Shown in pieces: positions 23,342-32,413 of a DNA stretch of 64,000 bases; within the stretch, counting starts at the first letter, position 1, and each line of letters opens with the position of its first letter. The DNA comes from VRUE01 sp036265675 (lineage in GTDB: Bacteria; Actinomycetota; Thermoleophilia; Solirubrobacterales; 70-9), in NCBI GenBank assembly GCA_036265675.1, contig DATAOP010000049.1, forward strand, positions 62,001-126,000. The letters are read 5' to 3'. Made by a program: the position numbers and the translations under genes. Under the pieces are notes generated by a model. The model worked only from the letters and a program-made list of their open reading frames with translations, made no database searches and was not told where the DNA came from.

Positions 23342-26065
23342 CTAATGGCGGTGGTGCTTGCGCTTGCCGCCGCAGGCGGCCTTCGGCCTGACCCGCTGCT
23401 GGTAGGTATCGCCGTTCTGCGCCGTGTAGTCGACGACCATCGAGGCGGCTGAGGCGCAGAGGTTTCGGGTGTTGACGATGTAGCCGCGTTTTCCACCGAA
23501 CAGGTCGAGGCGGAAGTGGCCGACCGGCGCGTCGGGGACGACCGGAACAGTCGTCCTCAAACGGCCCTTCACCGAGGACGATTCCGCTTCCGGCATGATC
23601 GTCACCTGCCCGTTGAGGATGAAGACGACGTGCGGCAGCTTGCCGAATCCCGAGACCGCGTAGGCGGGGCCCTTGAGGGGCTGTTCGAGCAGCGGCGTCT
23701 CGGCGATAGCGGTGCCGATCGGTTGCCGCCCGGCGCACCTTTCGGAGGCCAGCTGCGCCTTCGAGCAGATGTTGCCGAGGTGGCGCTGATCAATCGCGAA
23801 TGACTTCGGCAGGGTCACCGTCAAGGACTTGATGTTGGCGTCCCCACGCCGCGTCCGCAGGTCGAAGCGAAGCGCCGGATCCTTGCTCCTGCGGGTCGCC
23901 TTGCGGCCGCCGAGCTGCTTCAGCGTCATCCTCGGTTTGAAGCGGAGCTTCGCGCAGTCGATCGTCTGGAAGTAGGAGGAGAAGTCGGCCACCGACCCCT
24001 GGTCGCCGATTCCCTGCGAGGCGACGCTGAACGGGGAGCAGTTGGTCGGGTTGATCATGAACCGGCCCCGATCGACGTTGACCTGGATCGATCGCATCCG
24101 GATCGGGATGCCGCCGATGATCGACGGGACCGTGTCCGAGATGGCGCTGACATGGGCATCGTGGGGGTCGACGTGAATCGCGACCCGGACTACGACCACC
24201 CCGTAGTCGTAGGGCCCCGCGAGCGCGGGCGTCACCGCGACCAGGCTCAGCGGGGCACCCTTGAACGGTCCCGCCAGGTACAGCCTGCCGACGGCGTGGA
24301 ACGGGTGCGAACCGGGGCCCGCCGCGACGTTGGTGGTCCCGATCAGGCTGCCGGCCGGACAGCTCGGGCTCGCCTGCTCGGCCCGGCCCGAGTTCCGGGC
24401 GGCGGCGCCGATCGCGCTTTCCGGGCAGTAGCCGAGGCCGCGGAGGCTCGCGGTCAACCCGGGCGGCATCGTGAAGTTGAGGTCACCGAGGAACTGGTCG
24501 CCGTCTTCGCGGCCCAGCTTCAGCCTGAAGTCGGTGAAGTCACCTGCGATCGGGTTCGATGAACCGGCGACGAGCGTCGGCTGGAACGGGCGCTCCTGGC
24601 CGGGACAAGGCCTCCCGTTAGGCCCGGAGTCGATCGAGATGATCGGGCTCGAGACCTGCGGGGAGAGCGCCGCGTTCCACGGGGTGAACACCGATTCGGC
24701 GACGTAGACCCGGCACTGCGTCGGCGTCGCCATTAGCGCCCGGTCCGATGCGAACAGGTGAAGGTCGAACTCTTCGAACGGGACCTGCGGCAGGTCGTCG
24801 ACGTGCATCGTCACCCGACCGGTCTGAGGGTCGGGACGGACCGAGGCGACGAGCTTCGCATGGATCCCGAAGCCCTCGGCCACCATCACGATCCGGTACT
24901 GGTCGCCGGGCTGAGGCTCGCCGATGTAGAGAGCGCCGGTCAGGGCATCGGGCAGCGACGGGGTGTGCAGCTGGAAGGTCCCGATCTTCGAGTTGTCCGG
25001 GCAGTGCGCGGCCTCGTCGCTGTTGAAGTTCGCGTCGGCGTCGGTGCAGGCGATCTGGCCATCCGCTGCGTCGGGGTTGATCGTCAGCCCTTCGGGCAGA
25101 GTCACGGTCGCCGACCGCAGCTCGGAGGGTGAGTTCGACTGCCCGAGGAAGATCGGGTCCCGGAACTGCAGGTCGAGCCCGGATGGGGCATCGGACTCGG
25201 TGTTCGTCAGAGCCAGGTTGAGGACGGGGTTGAAGACCTGTTTCTCGCAGTGGGTCGTCGGCTGATAGTCCGCCAGGGCGCTCGCGGGGCTTCCGGGATC
25301 CTCGTAGCTGGTCACTTCGAGCCTCGCGGTCAGCGGCTGGCCGGTGCAGACCGTCGGGTTGTCGACGTAGGGCTTGACCGGGATCCCGGCCGTCACGTAC
25401 GGAGGCACGATGCAGCTGGTGGCGGCGATGCCGGCACAGCCTTTCTCGCCGACGTGGAATCTGTCGGTGTCGTGTCCCACATCCGCCGGGAAGCCCCACA
25501 CTGTGATGTCGGCGCCGGCGAACGGGATTTCCTGGGTGATCCCCGTGACGGTCATCCGCAGGCCGTAGTCGGAGCCGGTGCGAACCGTGATCGGGACGTT
25601 GACCGGCACTTCCGCCGTCGGCGCGACGAAGGCGAACCGTGCCGTCTCGAACCCACCGCGGGCCTCCATGTTGTAGAGAGGCGCGGTCCCCAGCAGATAG
25701 TCCGGGTTGGATTCGTAGTTCGCGTAGATCGTGATGATGCCGACCTGCGCGGAGCCGGGACACTGGTTCAACGCGAAGTCGACCGAGCGGCAGACCGAGA
25801 CCGCACGGGGGTTACCGAACAGCCCCACGGGGAAGTTGATCGCGACGTTCTGCGCAGCCTCGGGTTCGCCCGGATTGCTCATCGTGATGTGTGTCGTCAC
25901 GTCGGGATGGGCGCCCGCCTCGGTGTTCGAGGACCCGACGCTGAACGATTCGATCGAGAGCGGCCCGGCCGCCCTTGCCGGCACCGCCAGGAGCATTGCC
26001 GCGAGGAGGGCCATGAGCACGGCGGTGATCGTCCTGGCGGCCATCGTCTCTCTCTGCTTGCTCAT
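23342..26065 (-). CDS. giant secreted protein, family A (A1)
   Basis: A 907-aa secreted protein with signal peptide LMALLAAMLLAVPARA. The body is a series of about four related beta-rich modules. Each has a pattern like LPEGLxINPxAxDG...C...CPxxSKIGT...PLxGxxYLG, then DPxTGxxxxxxxxLPxxPFxxFxLxLF...RxxxxTPxxC. They end at about residues 240, 460, 720 and 890. The last module closes with KRGYIVNTRNLC, then ACGGKRKHHRH at the C terminus. Paralogues in the window are at 29702, 50718, 58802 and the right edge. It is the last gene of a five-gene operon, 10 nt after the B gene, with GAGG 8 nt before the ATG. Confidence 0.85.
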   Translation of the reverse strand: MSKQRETMAARTITAVLMALLAAMLLAVPARAAGPLSIESFSVGSSNTEAGAHPDVTTHITMSNPGEPEAAQNVAINFPVGLFGNPRAVSVCRSVDFALNQCPGSAQVGIITIYANYESNPDYLLGTAPLYNMEARGGFETARFAFVAPTAEVPVNVPITVRTGSDYGLRMTVTGITQEIPFAGADITVWGFPADVGHDTDRFHVGEKGCAGIAATSCIVPPYVTAGIPVKPYVDNPTVCTGQPLTARLEVTSYEDPGSPASALADYQPTTHCEKQVFNPVLNLALTNTESDAPSGLDLQFRDPIFLGQSNSPSELRSATVTLPEGLTINPDAADGQIACTDADANFNSDEAAHCPDNSKIGTFQLHTPSLPDALTGALYIGEPQPGDQYRIVMVAEGFGIHAKLVASVRPDPQTGRVTMHVDDLPQVPFEEFDLHLFASDRALMATPTQCRVYVAESVFTPWNAALSPQVSSPIISIDSGPNGRPCPGQERPFQPTLVAGSSNPIAGDFTDFRLKLGREDGDQFLGDLNFTMPPGLTASLRGLGYCPESAIGAAARNSGRAEQASPSCPAGSLIGTTNVAAGPGSHPFHAVGRLYLAGPFKGAPLSLVAVTPALAGPYDYGVVVVRVAIHVDPHDAHVSAISDTVPSIIGGIPIRMRSIQVNVDRGRFMINPTNCSPFSVASQGIGDQGSVADFSSYFQTIDCAKLRFKPRMTLKQLGGRKATRRSKDPALRFDLRTRRGDANIKSLTVTLPKSFAIDQRHLGNICSKAQLASERCAGRQPIGTAIAETPLLEQPLKGPAYAVSGFGKLPHVVFILNGQVTIMPEAESSSVKGRLRTTVPVVPDAPVGHFRLDLFGGKRGYIVNTRNLCASAASMVVDYTAQNGDTYQQRVRPKAACGGKRKHHRH

Positions 26066-26075
26066 CGTCGGCACC

Positions 26076-29000
26076 TCAACCGTGATGGCGGGTCGCATGG
26101 CGGTGGTGCTTGCGGTGATGCACCCGGACACAGCGCCGCTTCTTCTTCTTGAAGCCGCGGCGGCAGTGCGGCTTCTTCGACGGATGCTTCACGTTGCCGG
26201 GCCCGGTGACGGTGTTGATGACCGGCTCCGGGGCGGCCTGCGTGCCCGGGCCGTGGCACTCGTCCGACGCTTTGCACGGATCGGGCGGCGCGATGAAGGG
26301 GAAGCCCCCTTCGGTGCGGGCGTCGTAGATCTTCACCGCGTTGCCGTTCAGGTCCTGCGCGACCAGCGTCTGGCGGGTGAAGAAGAAGGCGTTCTTCCCG
26401 TCGGCGCTCGCTGTGACGATGCCGGAGTCGGCCTCGCTCGAGCCGGTCGAGATCAGCTCGACCGTGCCGTTCTCCCACTCGTAGGCGTCGGCCAGGTTGT
26501 TCGTGTCCCGCAGCGCCAGCGGCTCCGATGACGTGAAGAAGACGCGGCCATCGTCGCTGAGGTTGAGCCCGTGCGGCGTGAGGAACGTCTGGGTGGTTGG
26601 AAGCGCCTGAGTCGGCGGACAGGAGGCGCAGACGACCGCGTCCGAGTCGGTGTCGTAGCGGTAGATCTCCGAGTGGTCGAAGGTCGTGAATTCGGTCACC
26701 GGCGCGGTCGTGGCGAATGCGGCGAACCTGCCGCTCGGAGTCACCTGGAAGTCGCCGTAGCTGTGGACCTCGTTGTCATAGACGGCGTCGTGGATCGCCG
26801 GATTCCCGGGATCGAGGGTCGCGACGAAGTGCGGCGCCGAGCCGGGCCGGGCGACGAATAGGTTCGGCTCGTCGGCGGTGCCGGAGCCGTCCAGTTCCTC
26901 CGGCGAGAGGAAGAAGACGGTGCCGTCGCCAGCGGCCACCCCGGCCCCGCCGGCAAAGGCGACGACGTCGCAGTTGTCCGCGCCCGTCGCGGTGTTCCAA
27001 TGGAGGACGGGCGTGCAGGAGTCGGTGTCGCCACTGCCACCGCTGCCGGTCGAGACCCGGCTGGTGGTGGCGCTCGTCGCGCCGACGTCGGCGCGGTAGA
27101 GGTCGATGCTCGAGTCGGACTCGCCCAGGCCCGCGGATGCGGCGCTGAAGTAGACCCTCGATCCGTCGGCGGTCATCCCGTCGTAGAGGACGCCGGCGGG
27201 AGAGCTCGGGGTCAGGTCGATGCTGCTGCCGGCGTCGCCGACGTTCATGTAGAGGTGCCAGTACTGGTTGCCGGTCGTCGGATCGCTCGAGACGAGCTGG
27301 CCGATGAGGACGTGCGACCCGTCGTCGGAGACCGCCAGCTCGGCGATTCCGGTTCCGGTCACCGTCGCCCCGCCCGGCGTCTTCGAGACGACGTGGGTGA
27401 CGCCGTTCGAGAGGTTGCGGTCGTAGATCGTGACGTCGCCGTTGGAGTTCCCGTCGGACTCGAATTTGGCGGTCGTGCCGAAGATCAGATGCGTGCCGTC
27501 ACCGGACACCGGCTCGCGGACCGATCCGACCGCGGGATCGGCCGCCGGGTTCAGCGAGCCCGCCATCCCCTTCGCGATCGGCGCATCGCCATGGCGCAGC
27601 GGGATGTTGATCGAGCCGTCGCTGAAGCAGGGATCGCAGATCGGAGTGCCATTTCCGTTTTCGCCGAAGGCGAAGGTCGAGAGGTTGAGGTCGGCCCCCA
27701 GCAGCGGCGAGCCGAACGGCAGGGTCGATGGCATCCCGTTCGCGGGAAGTCCCACGTACCGGGTGGTCCAGCCGTTCGCGCCCCGCTCCGCGACATAGGG
27801 ATCGGTGCCGTAGTTGGTCGGATTGCCGGCGATGCCCGGGATCGTGCCGCGATGCAGGGAGTACAGGATCCGGTCGGTCGCGCGCGGGAAGGCTTCCGGC
27901 GGCTCCTGGCCCGGGATGATGTCGGACTCGACGTCATATCCACCTGCGTTCGCCGCGGACACGAGCTCGTAGGCGCGGCAGTCGAGCAGGAGCGACGCAC
28001 CGGTCTGCTGTCGGACGTGGGCGTTGGCGCAGGTATCGGTTCCCGGCGGCCTCGCGAACGTGGTGAATTCGCGATCCTGGCCCGGAACCGTTCCCGCCTG
28101 GTTCGTGAAGACGAAGCGATAGTGATAAGTGGCCCCTGGGGTCAGGCCGCTGAGGTGCTGGGTGACCCGCTCGACCCCCAGAATCGCATTCACATTCGCG
28201 CCCTGGACCGGGAGGACGTTGCCGTAGGTTTCGTCTGCGCCCCATTCGATCTGGTAGGTCGTTTCACCACCATTGGGTTCGACGTCGGCGTTGAGGTCGA
28301 GGTTGTCGGTGTTGACACCGCTGACGAACTCGTCGACGACGATCGGCGGGCCCTGCGGCCTGAATGTCGCGTCCGCGGTTCGGGCGTCGAGGCCGTTGGC
28401 TTCGCCGGTGGCGTTGTTCGAGACGAGTCGGTAGTGGTACCTGGTGCCCTGGGTGAGCCCCGTCAGCGTCGCGCTGACCTGATTGACGCCCGATCCGCTG
28501 AACGGCCCGCCCGGGGTGCAGGGGGTCGAGTTGGCGTAGGTATGTTCGGATTGCCATTGCGACTGCGACGCCCATTCGAAGTGACAGTCCGTGGTTGCGC
28601 CGCCGCCATCGGGGTCGACGGTTCCCCTCAGGGTGACTTCGGTCGGATGGAGCACTGGCGATTCCAGTGCGACCGTCGGAATCGTGATCGCCGACCCGGG
28701 CGCGAAGACGTCGATGTGCGGATGGCGTTCGCTGAATTCACAGCCGGAATTGCCGACGTCGCACTGCTGGTTCTGGTTCATGACGTAGACGTCGTGCGTC
28801 TGCTGATTCACGGCCAGGGATCGCGCGAAGTTGTTGAGCCCTTCGTATTCGGCCGCCGGTTCAGGCCCGCCGAACCTGTCGATCGGCGTCCCCGACGAGT
28901 TGTACTCGGTGATGTCCATACCGCCGAACTGCCCGTGATTCACGAACAGATCGCCGGTTGTCTGGTCGACGGCGATGTCCGAGGCCGGCCCGGGGTCCAC

Positions 29001-29705
29001 CTGATAGAGGAAGTGGCCTTCCGGGTCGAATTTCCCGACCACCCGACCGCTGCCGCTGCAGCACCCGTTTACGGCGTAGACGACGTAGAGGTTCCCCTGG
29101 CCGTCGAGCGCGAGCGGTCCGGCTTCTTCGAGCGGAATCGCGGTTTCGCTCGCCGTGCCGTCGGCGTTGTAGAGGATCACCTTGTTTTTTTCGAAGACGT
29201 CCTGGCTCACCCAGAACTTCCCATCCGGCCTGACCGCGATCCCCCTCGGGGAGGTGGTCAGATCGCCGATCGGGAACGGAGAGCCGGCCTCGGCTCCGCT
29301 CTTCGCGTATTTGTGGATCTTCCCGTCCCAGCCGTTGGCGAAGTAGATGGTCCCCGCGCCGTCGACCGAGAGGTCGAAGGTTTCACCGAAGACCGGCGGG
29401 ATCGGAATGACCGTCCCCCCTCCGAGCGACGGGTCGCTGAACGGCTGCGGCGCGCCGGAGGCGTCGAACTTTTTTATTCCTTCGGTTTCGAGCACGTACA
29501 CGGTTCCATCGCCGGGGTCGATCCCGATCGTGTCCAGGCCGAACGGCGAGAGGGGCCCGCCGGTCGAGCCTTCGCCGGTGAACTGGAATGAGAAGTGGTG
29601 CGGCTGCACCTGGATCGCGGAGGCGCTCCCGACGCAACCAAGCAGCACCGCGAGGAGGGCCAGGATGCCCGCCAGTCCGACCTTCGAGGCGCTGATCGTT
29701 CTCAC
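26076..29705 (-). CDS. giant secreted protein, family B (propeller, FN3-like, TolB-like)
   Basis: A 1209-aa secreted protein with signal peptide ILALLAVLLGCVGSASA. Residues about 45-330 form an NHL-type propeller (GIDPGDGTVYVLE, GIAVRPDGKFWVS, DIAVDQTTGDLFV). About 340-540 hold two fibronectin-like repeats ending YHYRLVSNN and YHYRFVFTN. The linker CANAHVRQQTGASLLLDCRAYELVS precedes a TolB/WD40-like propeller (560-1130) with AVVCASCPPTQA. The end carries SDECHGPGT and a tail CRRGFKKKKRRCV + HHRKHHRHATRHH. GTG at 29705 overlaps the A2 stop (GTGA). Confidence 0.85.
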   Translation of the reverse strand: MRTISASKVGLAGILALLAVLLGCVGSASAIQVQPHHFSFQFTGEGSTGGPLSPFGLDTIGIDPGDGTVYVLETEGIKKFDASGAPQPFSDPSLGGGTVIPIPPVFGETFDLSVDGAGTIYFANGWDGKIHKYAKSGAEAGSPFPIGDLTTSPRGIAVRPDGKFWVSQDVFEKNKVILYNADGTASETAIPLEEAGPLALDGQGNLYVVYAVNGCCSGSGRVVGKFDPEGHFLYQVDPGPASDIAVDQTTGDLFVNHGQFGGMDITEYNSSGTPIDRFGGPEPAAEYEGLNNFARSLAVNQQTHDVYVMNQNQQCDVGNSGCEFSERHPHIDVFAPGSAITIPTVALESPVLHPTEVTLRGTVDPDGGGATTDCHFEWASQSQWQSEHTYANSTPCTPGGPFSGSGVNQVSATLTGLTQGTRYHYRLVSNNATGEANGLDARTADATFRPQGPPIVVDEFVSGVNTDNLDLNADVEPNGGETTYQIEWGADETYGNVLPVQGANVNAILGVERVTQHLSGLTPGATYHYRFVFTNQAGTVPGQDREFTTFARPPGTDTCANAHVRQQTGASLLLDCRAYELVSAANAGGYDVESDIIPGQEPPEAFPRATDRILYSLHRGTIPGIAGNPTNYGTDPYVAERGANGWTTRYVGLPANGMPSTLPFGSPLLGADLNLSTFAFGENGNGTPICDPCFSDGSINIPLRHGDAPIAKGMAGSLNPAADPAVGSVREPVSGDGTHLIFGTTAKFESDGNSNGDVTIYDRNLSNGVTHVVSKTPGGATVTGTGIAELAVSDDGSHVLIGQLVSSDPTTGNQYWHLYMNVGDAGSSIDLTPSSPAGVLYDGMTADGSRVYFSAASAGLGESDSSIDLYRADVGATSATTSRVSTGSGGSGDTDSCTPVLHWNTATGADNCDVVAFAGGAGVAAGDGTVFFLSPEELDGSGTADEPNLFVARPGSAPHFVATLDPGNPAIHDAVYDNEVHSYGDFQVTPSGRFAAFATTAPVTEFTTFDHSEIYRYDTDSDAVVCASCPPTQALPTTQTFLTPHGLNLSDDGRVFFTSSEPLALRDTNNLADAYEWENGTVELISTGSSEADSGIVTASADGKNAFFFTRQTLVAQDLNGNAVKIYDARTEGGFPFIAPPDPCKASDECHGPGTQAAPEPVINTVTGPGNVKHPSKKPHCRRGFKKKKRRCVRVHHRKHHRHATRHHG

Positions 29706-32413
29706 GAGCGACCCCCGCAGCTCGTCTTCAGCTTCTGGCGCTTGCTGCTGTGCGCACCGTTCTGCCCGACCAGCTTCACCGCGGCCTTCGGCTTTGCCTT
29801 GCAGAGATTGGCGCTGTTGATCAACAGGCCCGTCTTGCCGCCCTCCAGTTCGAGCACGAACGAGGAGACCGGGGCATCCGGGACGGCGTTGAACCGCGCG
29901 CGCAGGCCCGCGTTCTTTGCGGTGTCGATCTTGCCGTCCAATTCGATCTCGATCTGACCTCGAAGGTCGGCGACCAGATCGGGGAGGCGGTTGCCGGAGG
30001 CGCGGAGGTAGACCGGACCCCTGAGCGGCTTGTCGAGCAACGGCGTCACCGCGGTCGCGGTGCCGTAAATCGATCCGTCTGGACAGGCGCGCTGCGAGTA
30101 CTGGACCCTCGTGCAGGTGGTGCGGATGTGGGCGTTGTCGAGAAGCTCGGTCTTCGGCATCGTCACCACGGCCCGGCGGATGTTCGCTTCACCGGGAGCG
30201 GTCCTGAGGGTGGTCGTCAGCGCCGGGTGGCCGCGTCGTTTCGTGCTGCCGGTCAGCTTCAGGGCGAGCCGCGGCCCGAAGTCGAGGTTGGGACAGCTCG
30301 ACACCTGGAAGTGGCTCGGCACCGTCGAGGTGCTCCCCTGGTCGCCGAAGACGAGGGCGTCGACCTTGAACGGGTCGCAATTCGTCGGGTTGAGGGTGAA
30401 GTTCGGACGGTTCAGGTTGAGCTGGATCGAGCGCAAGCGCAGCGGGATCCCGTCGAGGATCGTCGGAATCGGGTCGGAGACCGTGGTGATCCTCGCCGTT
30501 GCGGGGTCGACGTGGATCGCGGCGCGAACGACCACGTTGCCGAGGTCGTAGGGGCCGGAGACGGCCGGTACGACGACGACCAGGCTCATCGGGGCGCCCC
30601 TGTAGGGGCCCGCCAGGTACACCCTTCCGGGAGTGAAGAGCGGATGGGTGCCGGCTCCCTCGCTGGTGCTCGCCGTCCCGATCTGACTGGCGGCCGGACA
30701 AGAGGGCGCGGCCTGCTCACTGCGCCCCGGACGGGCTGGGTCGGCGACCGCGGCGAGCGCAGGCTCCGGGCAGTAGGGGATGCCGCGGAGCGAAGCGAGG
30801 AACCCGGGAGGTGTCGAGACGTTGACCGCGGTGAGGTTCTGATCGCCGTCGTCGCGGTGCACGGCGAAGACGAACGGCGCGTAGCGCCCGGCCGTGTTGT
30901 TCACCGTCCCGGCGTCGACCTGCGGGCCGAAGGGCCGGATCGTCCCGGGGCAGGGCTTGCCGTTCGGGCCGGAGGTGATCGAGAAGAAGCTGTTCGAGTG
31001 CCGGGTCGTCAGATTTGCGTCCCAGGGCACGAATTCGGTTTCCACCGGGTATGTGCCGCAATGGGCCGGCGTGGCCAGCAGCCCCCGCTCCGAGCCGAAG
31101 AAGTGAAGGTTGAACTCCTGGAACGGCGATTGCGGCAGGTCGGGGAACGAGACCTGGATCCGTCCCGTCTGCGGATTCGGGACGACCTTGCCGGCGAGCT
31201 TCACATGGGTGCCGAACCCATCCGCCGTGAGGAAGATCCGGTACTTGTTGCCGGGCTGCGGATCACCGAGGTAGATCGCGCCGGGGATCGGCTGGGGCAG
31301 CGCCGAGCTGTCGAGGTCGACGGTGCCGACCTTCGAGTGCTCCGGACAGGTCGCGCCGGCACGGGTGCCGAAGGCCCCCTGCTGATCGCTGCAGGTGACC
31401 TTGCCGTCGGCCGCGTTAGGGTTGATCGAGAAGCCTTCCGGGAGGGTGACTGTGGTCGCGCGGATCTCTGATGGCGAGGGGGTGAACGGGCTCTGGGTCT
31501 GCGGCACGGTGAGATCGACGTCGAGCCCCGACGCGGCGTCGGCCTGGACCGTCCCGTTCGGCTGGCCGGGCTGCTGGGTGGTAGTCGGGGTCGCGCTGAG
31601 GCTCGGGTTGAAAGCGAGCTGGTCGCAGCCGGTTGTCGACGGCCACGGAGCGGCCGCGGTGAGGGTGTTGCCGGTGTAGTATTCGACGTCGACCGTGGTG
31701 GTCAGCGGAACGCCGCACTCGGTCGGGTTCTCCAGGTAGGGAATCGGCGGCAGGCTCGACTGCGCCCCGGTGACGTTGGCGCACGGTTCGGGATAGTTGA
31801 AGCAGGCTCCGAAGCCTTCCAGCGGTGAGAAGAACCGGTTCGGATCGTGTGCGTGGTCCGCCGGGACTCCCCAGAGATGGAGTTTGATGCTCGGGATCGG
31901 GAGGACGTGGAAGATCGGCGCGCTGGTTGCGTCGAGGCCGTAGTCGCTCTCGGTTCGCGCCGACAGGTCGATCAGTGCCGGGGCCGCGACAAGCGGGACC
32001 ACAAACGCGATCAGGCCGGCCTGGTCGGGCGCGGTCTCCATGTTGTAGAGCGGTTCGTACCCGATGGTCTCGGCTACCCCGAGTTGGGCCTCGACCGGGC
32101 AGTGGTTGGTGCTCAGCTGCGCCGCCGTGCAGGTCGCGATCGCGTGCGGATTGCCGATGAACCCCGTCGGGAAGTGCTGGGTGATCACGCGCGCGTCATC
32201 GCAATGGCACGGCAGCGACTGGCCGACGACGTGAGTTTTCCATTCGGTCACGAAATCGAGGTCGGGATGCCCCCCCGCCTGGGAGGTCGAGACCGACGCG
32301 GACCATTCGGTGATTCCTTCTTCCGCCGACGCGGCGCCGGGAGCGATCAGGAACAGTCCCGCGGCGAGCGCCGTGGCGCAGACGGCGATGAGCAGCCGAG
32401 CGCGCTCAACCAT
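29702..32413 (-). CDS. giant secreted protein, family A (A2)
   Basis: A 903-aa paralogue of A1 with signal peptide LLIAVCATALAAGLFLIAPGAASA. Modules follow the same plan: LPEGFSINPNAADGKVTCSD, CPEHSKVGTVDL, GAIYLGDPQPGNKYRIF, DLPQSPFQEFNLHFFG and LATPAHCGTY. The third is GRVYLAGPYRGAPMSLVVV ... NPTNCDPF, and the last is GLLINSANLCKAK. It ends SCGGRS, without the His-rich tail. ATG at 32413 is chosen because GAGGAG lies 8 nt upstream. It overlaps the preceding gene by 8 nt. Confidence 0.85.
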   Translation of the reverse strand: MVERARLLIAVCATALAAGLFLIAPGAASAEEGITEWSASVSTSQAGGHPDLDFVTEWKTHVVGQSLPCHCDDARVITQHFPTGFIGNPHAIATCTAAQLSTNHCPVEAQLGVAETIGYEPLYNMETAPDQAGLIAFVVPLVAAPALIDLSARTESDYGLDATSAPIFHVLPIPSIKLHLWGVPADHAHDPNRFFSPLEGFGACFNYPEPCANVTGAQSSLPPIPYLENPTECGVPLTTTVDVEYYTGNTLTAAAPWPSTTGCDQLAFNPSLSATPTTTQQPGQPNGTVQADAASGLDVDLTVPQTQSPFTPSPSEIRATTVTLPEGFSINPNAADGKVTCSDQQGAFGTRAGATCPEHSKVGTVDLDSSALPQPIPGAIYLGDPQPGNKYRIFLTADGFGTHVKLAGKVVPNPQTGRIQVSFPDLPQSPFQEFNLHFFGSERGLLATPAHCGTYPVETEFVPWDANLTTRHSNSFFSITSGPNGKPCPGTIRPFGPQVDAGTVNNTAGRYAPFVFAVHRDDGDQNLTAVNVSTPPGFLASLRGIPYCPEPALAAVADPARPGRSEQAAPSCPAASQIGTASTSEGAGTHPLFTPGRVYLAGPYRGAPMSLVVVVPAVSGPYDLGNVVVRAAIHVDPATARITTVSDPIPTILDGIPLRLRSIQLNLNRPNFTLNPTNCDPFKVDALVFGDQGSTSTVPSHFQVSSCPNLDFGPRLALKLTGSTKRRGHPALTTTLRTAPGEANIRRAVVTMPKTELLDNAHIRTTCTRVQYSQRACPDGSIYGTATAVTPLLDKPLRGPVYLRASGNRLPDLVADLRGQIEIELDGKIDTAKNAGLRARFNAVPDAPVSSFVLELEGGKTGLLINSANLCKAKPKAAVKLVGQNGAHSSKRQKLKTSCGGRS

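Noticed and set aside
27000..29591. 863-codon plus-strand frame opposite the family B gene
   Set aside because: This is a long antisense frame caused by high GC. It has low-complexity Arg/Val/Asp composition and no ribosome site. The opposite strand has a signal peptide and clear domains.
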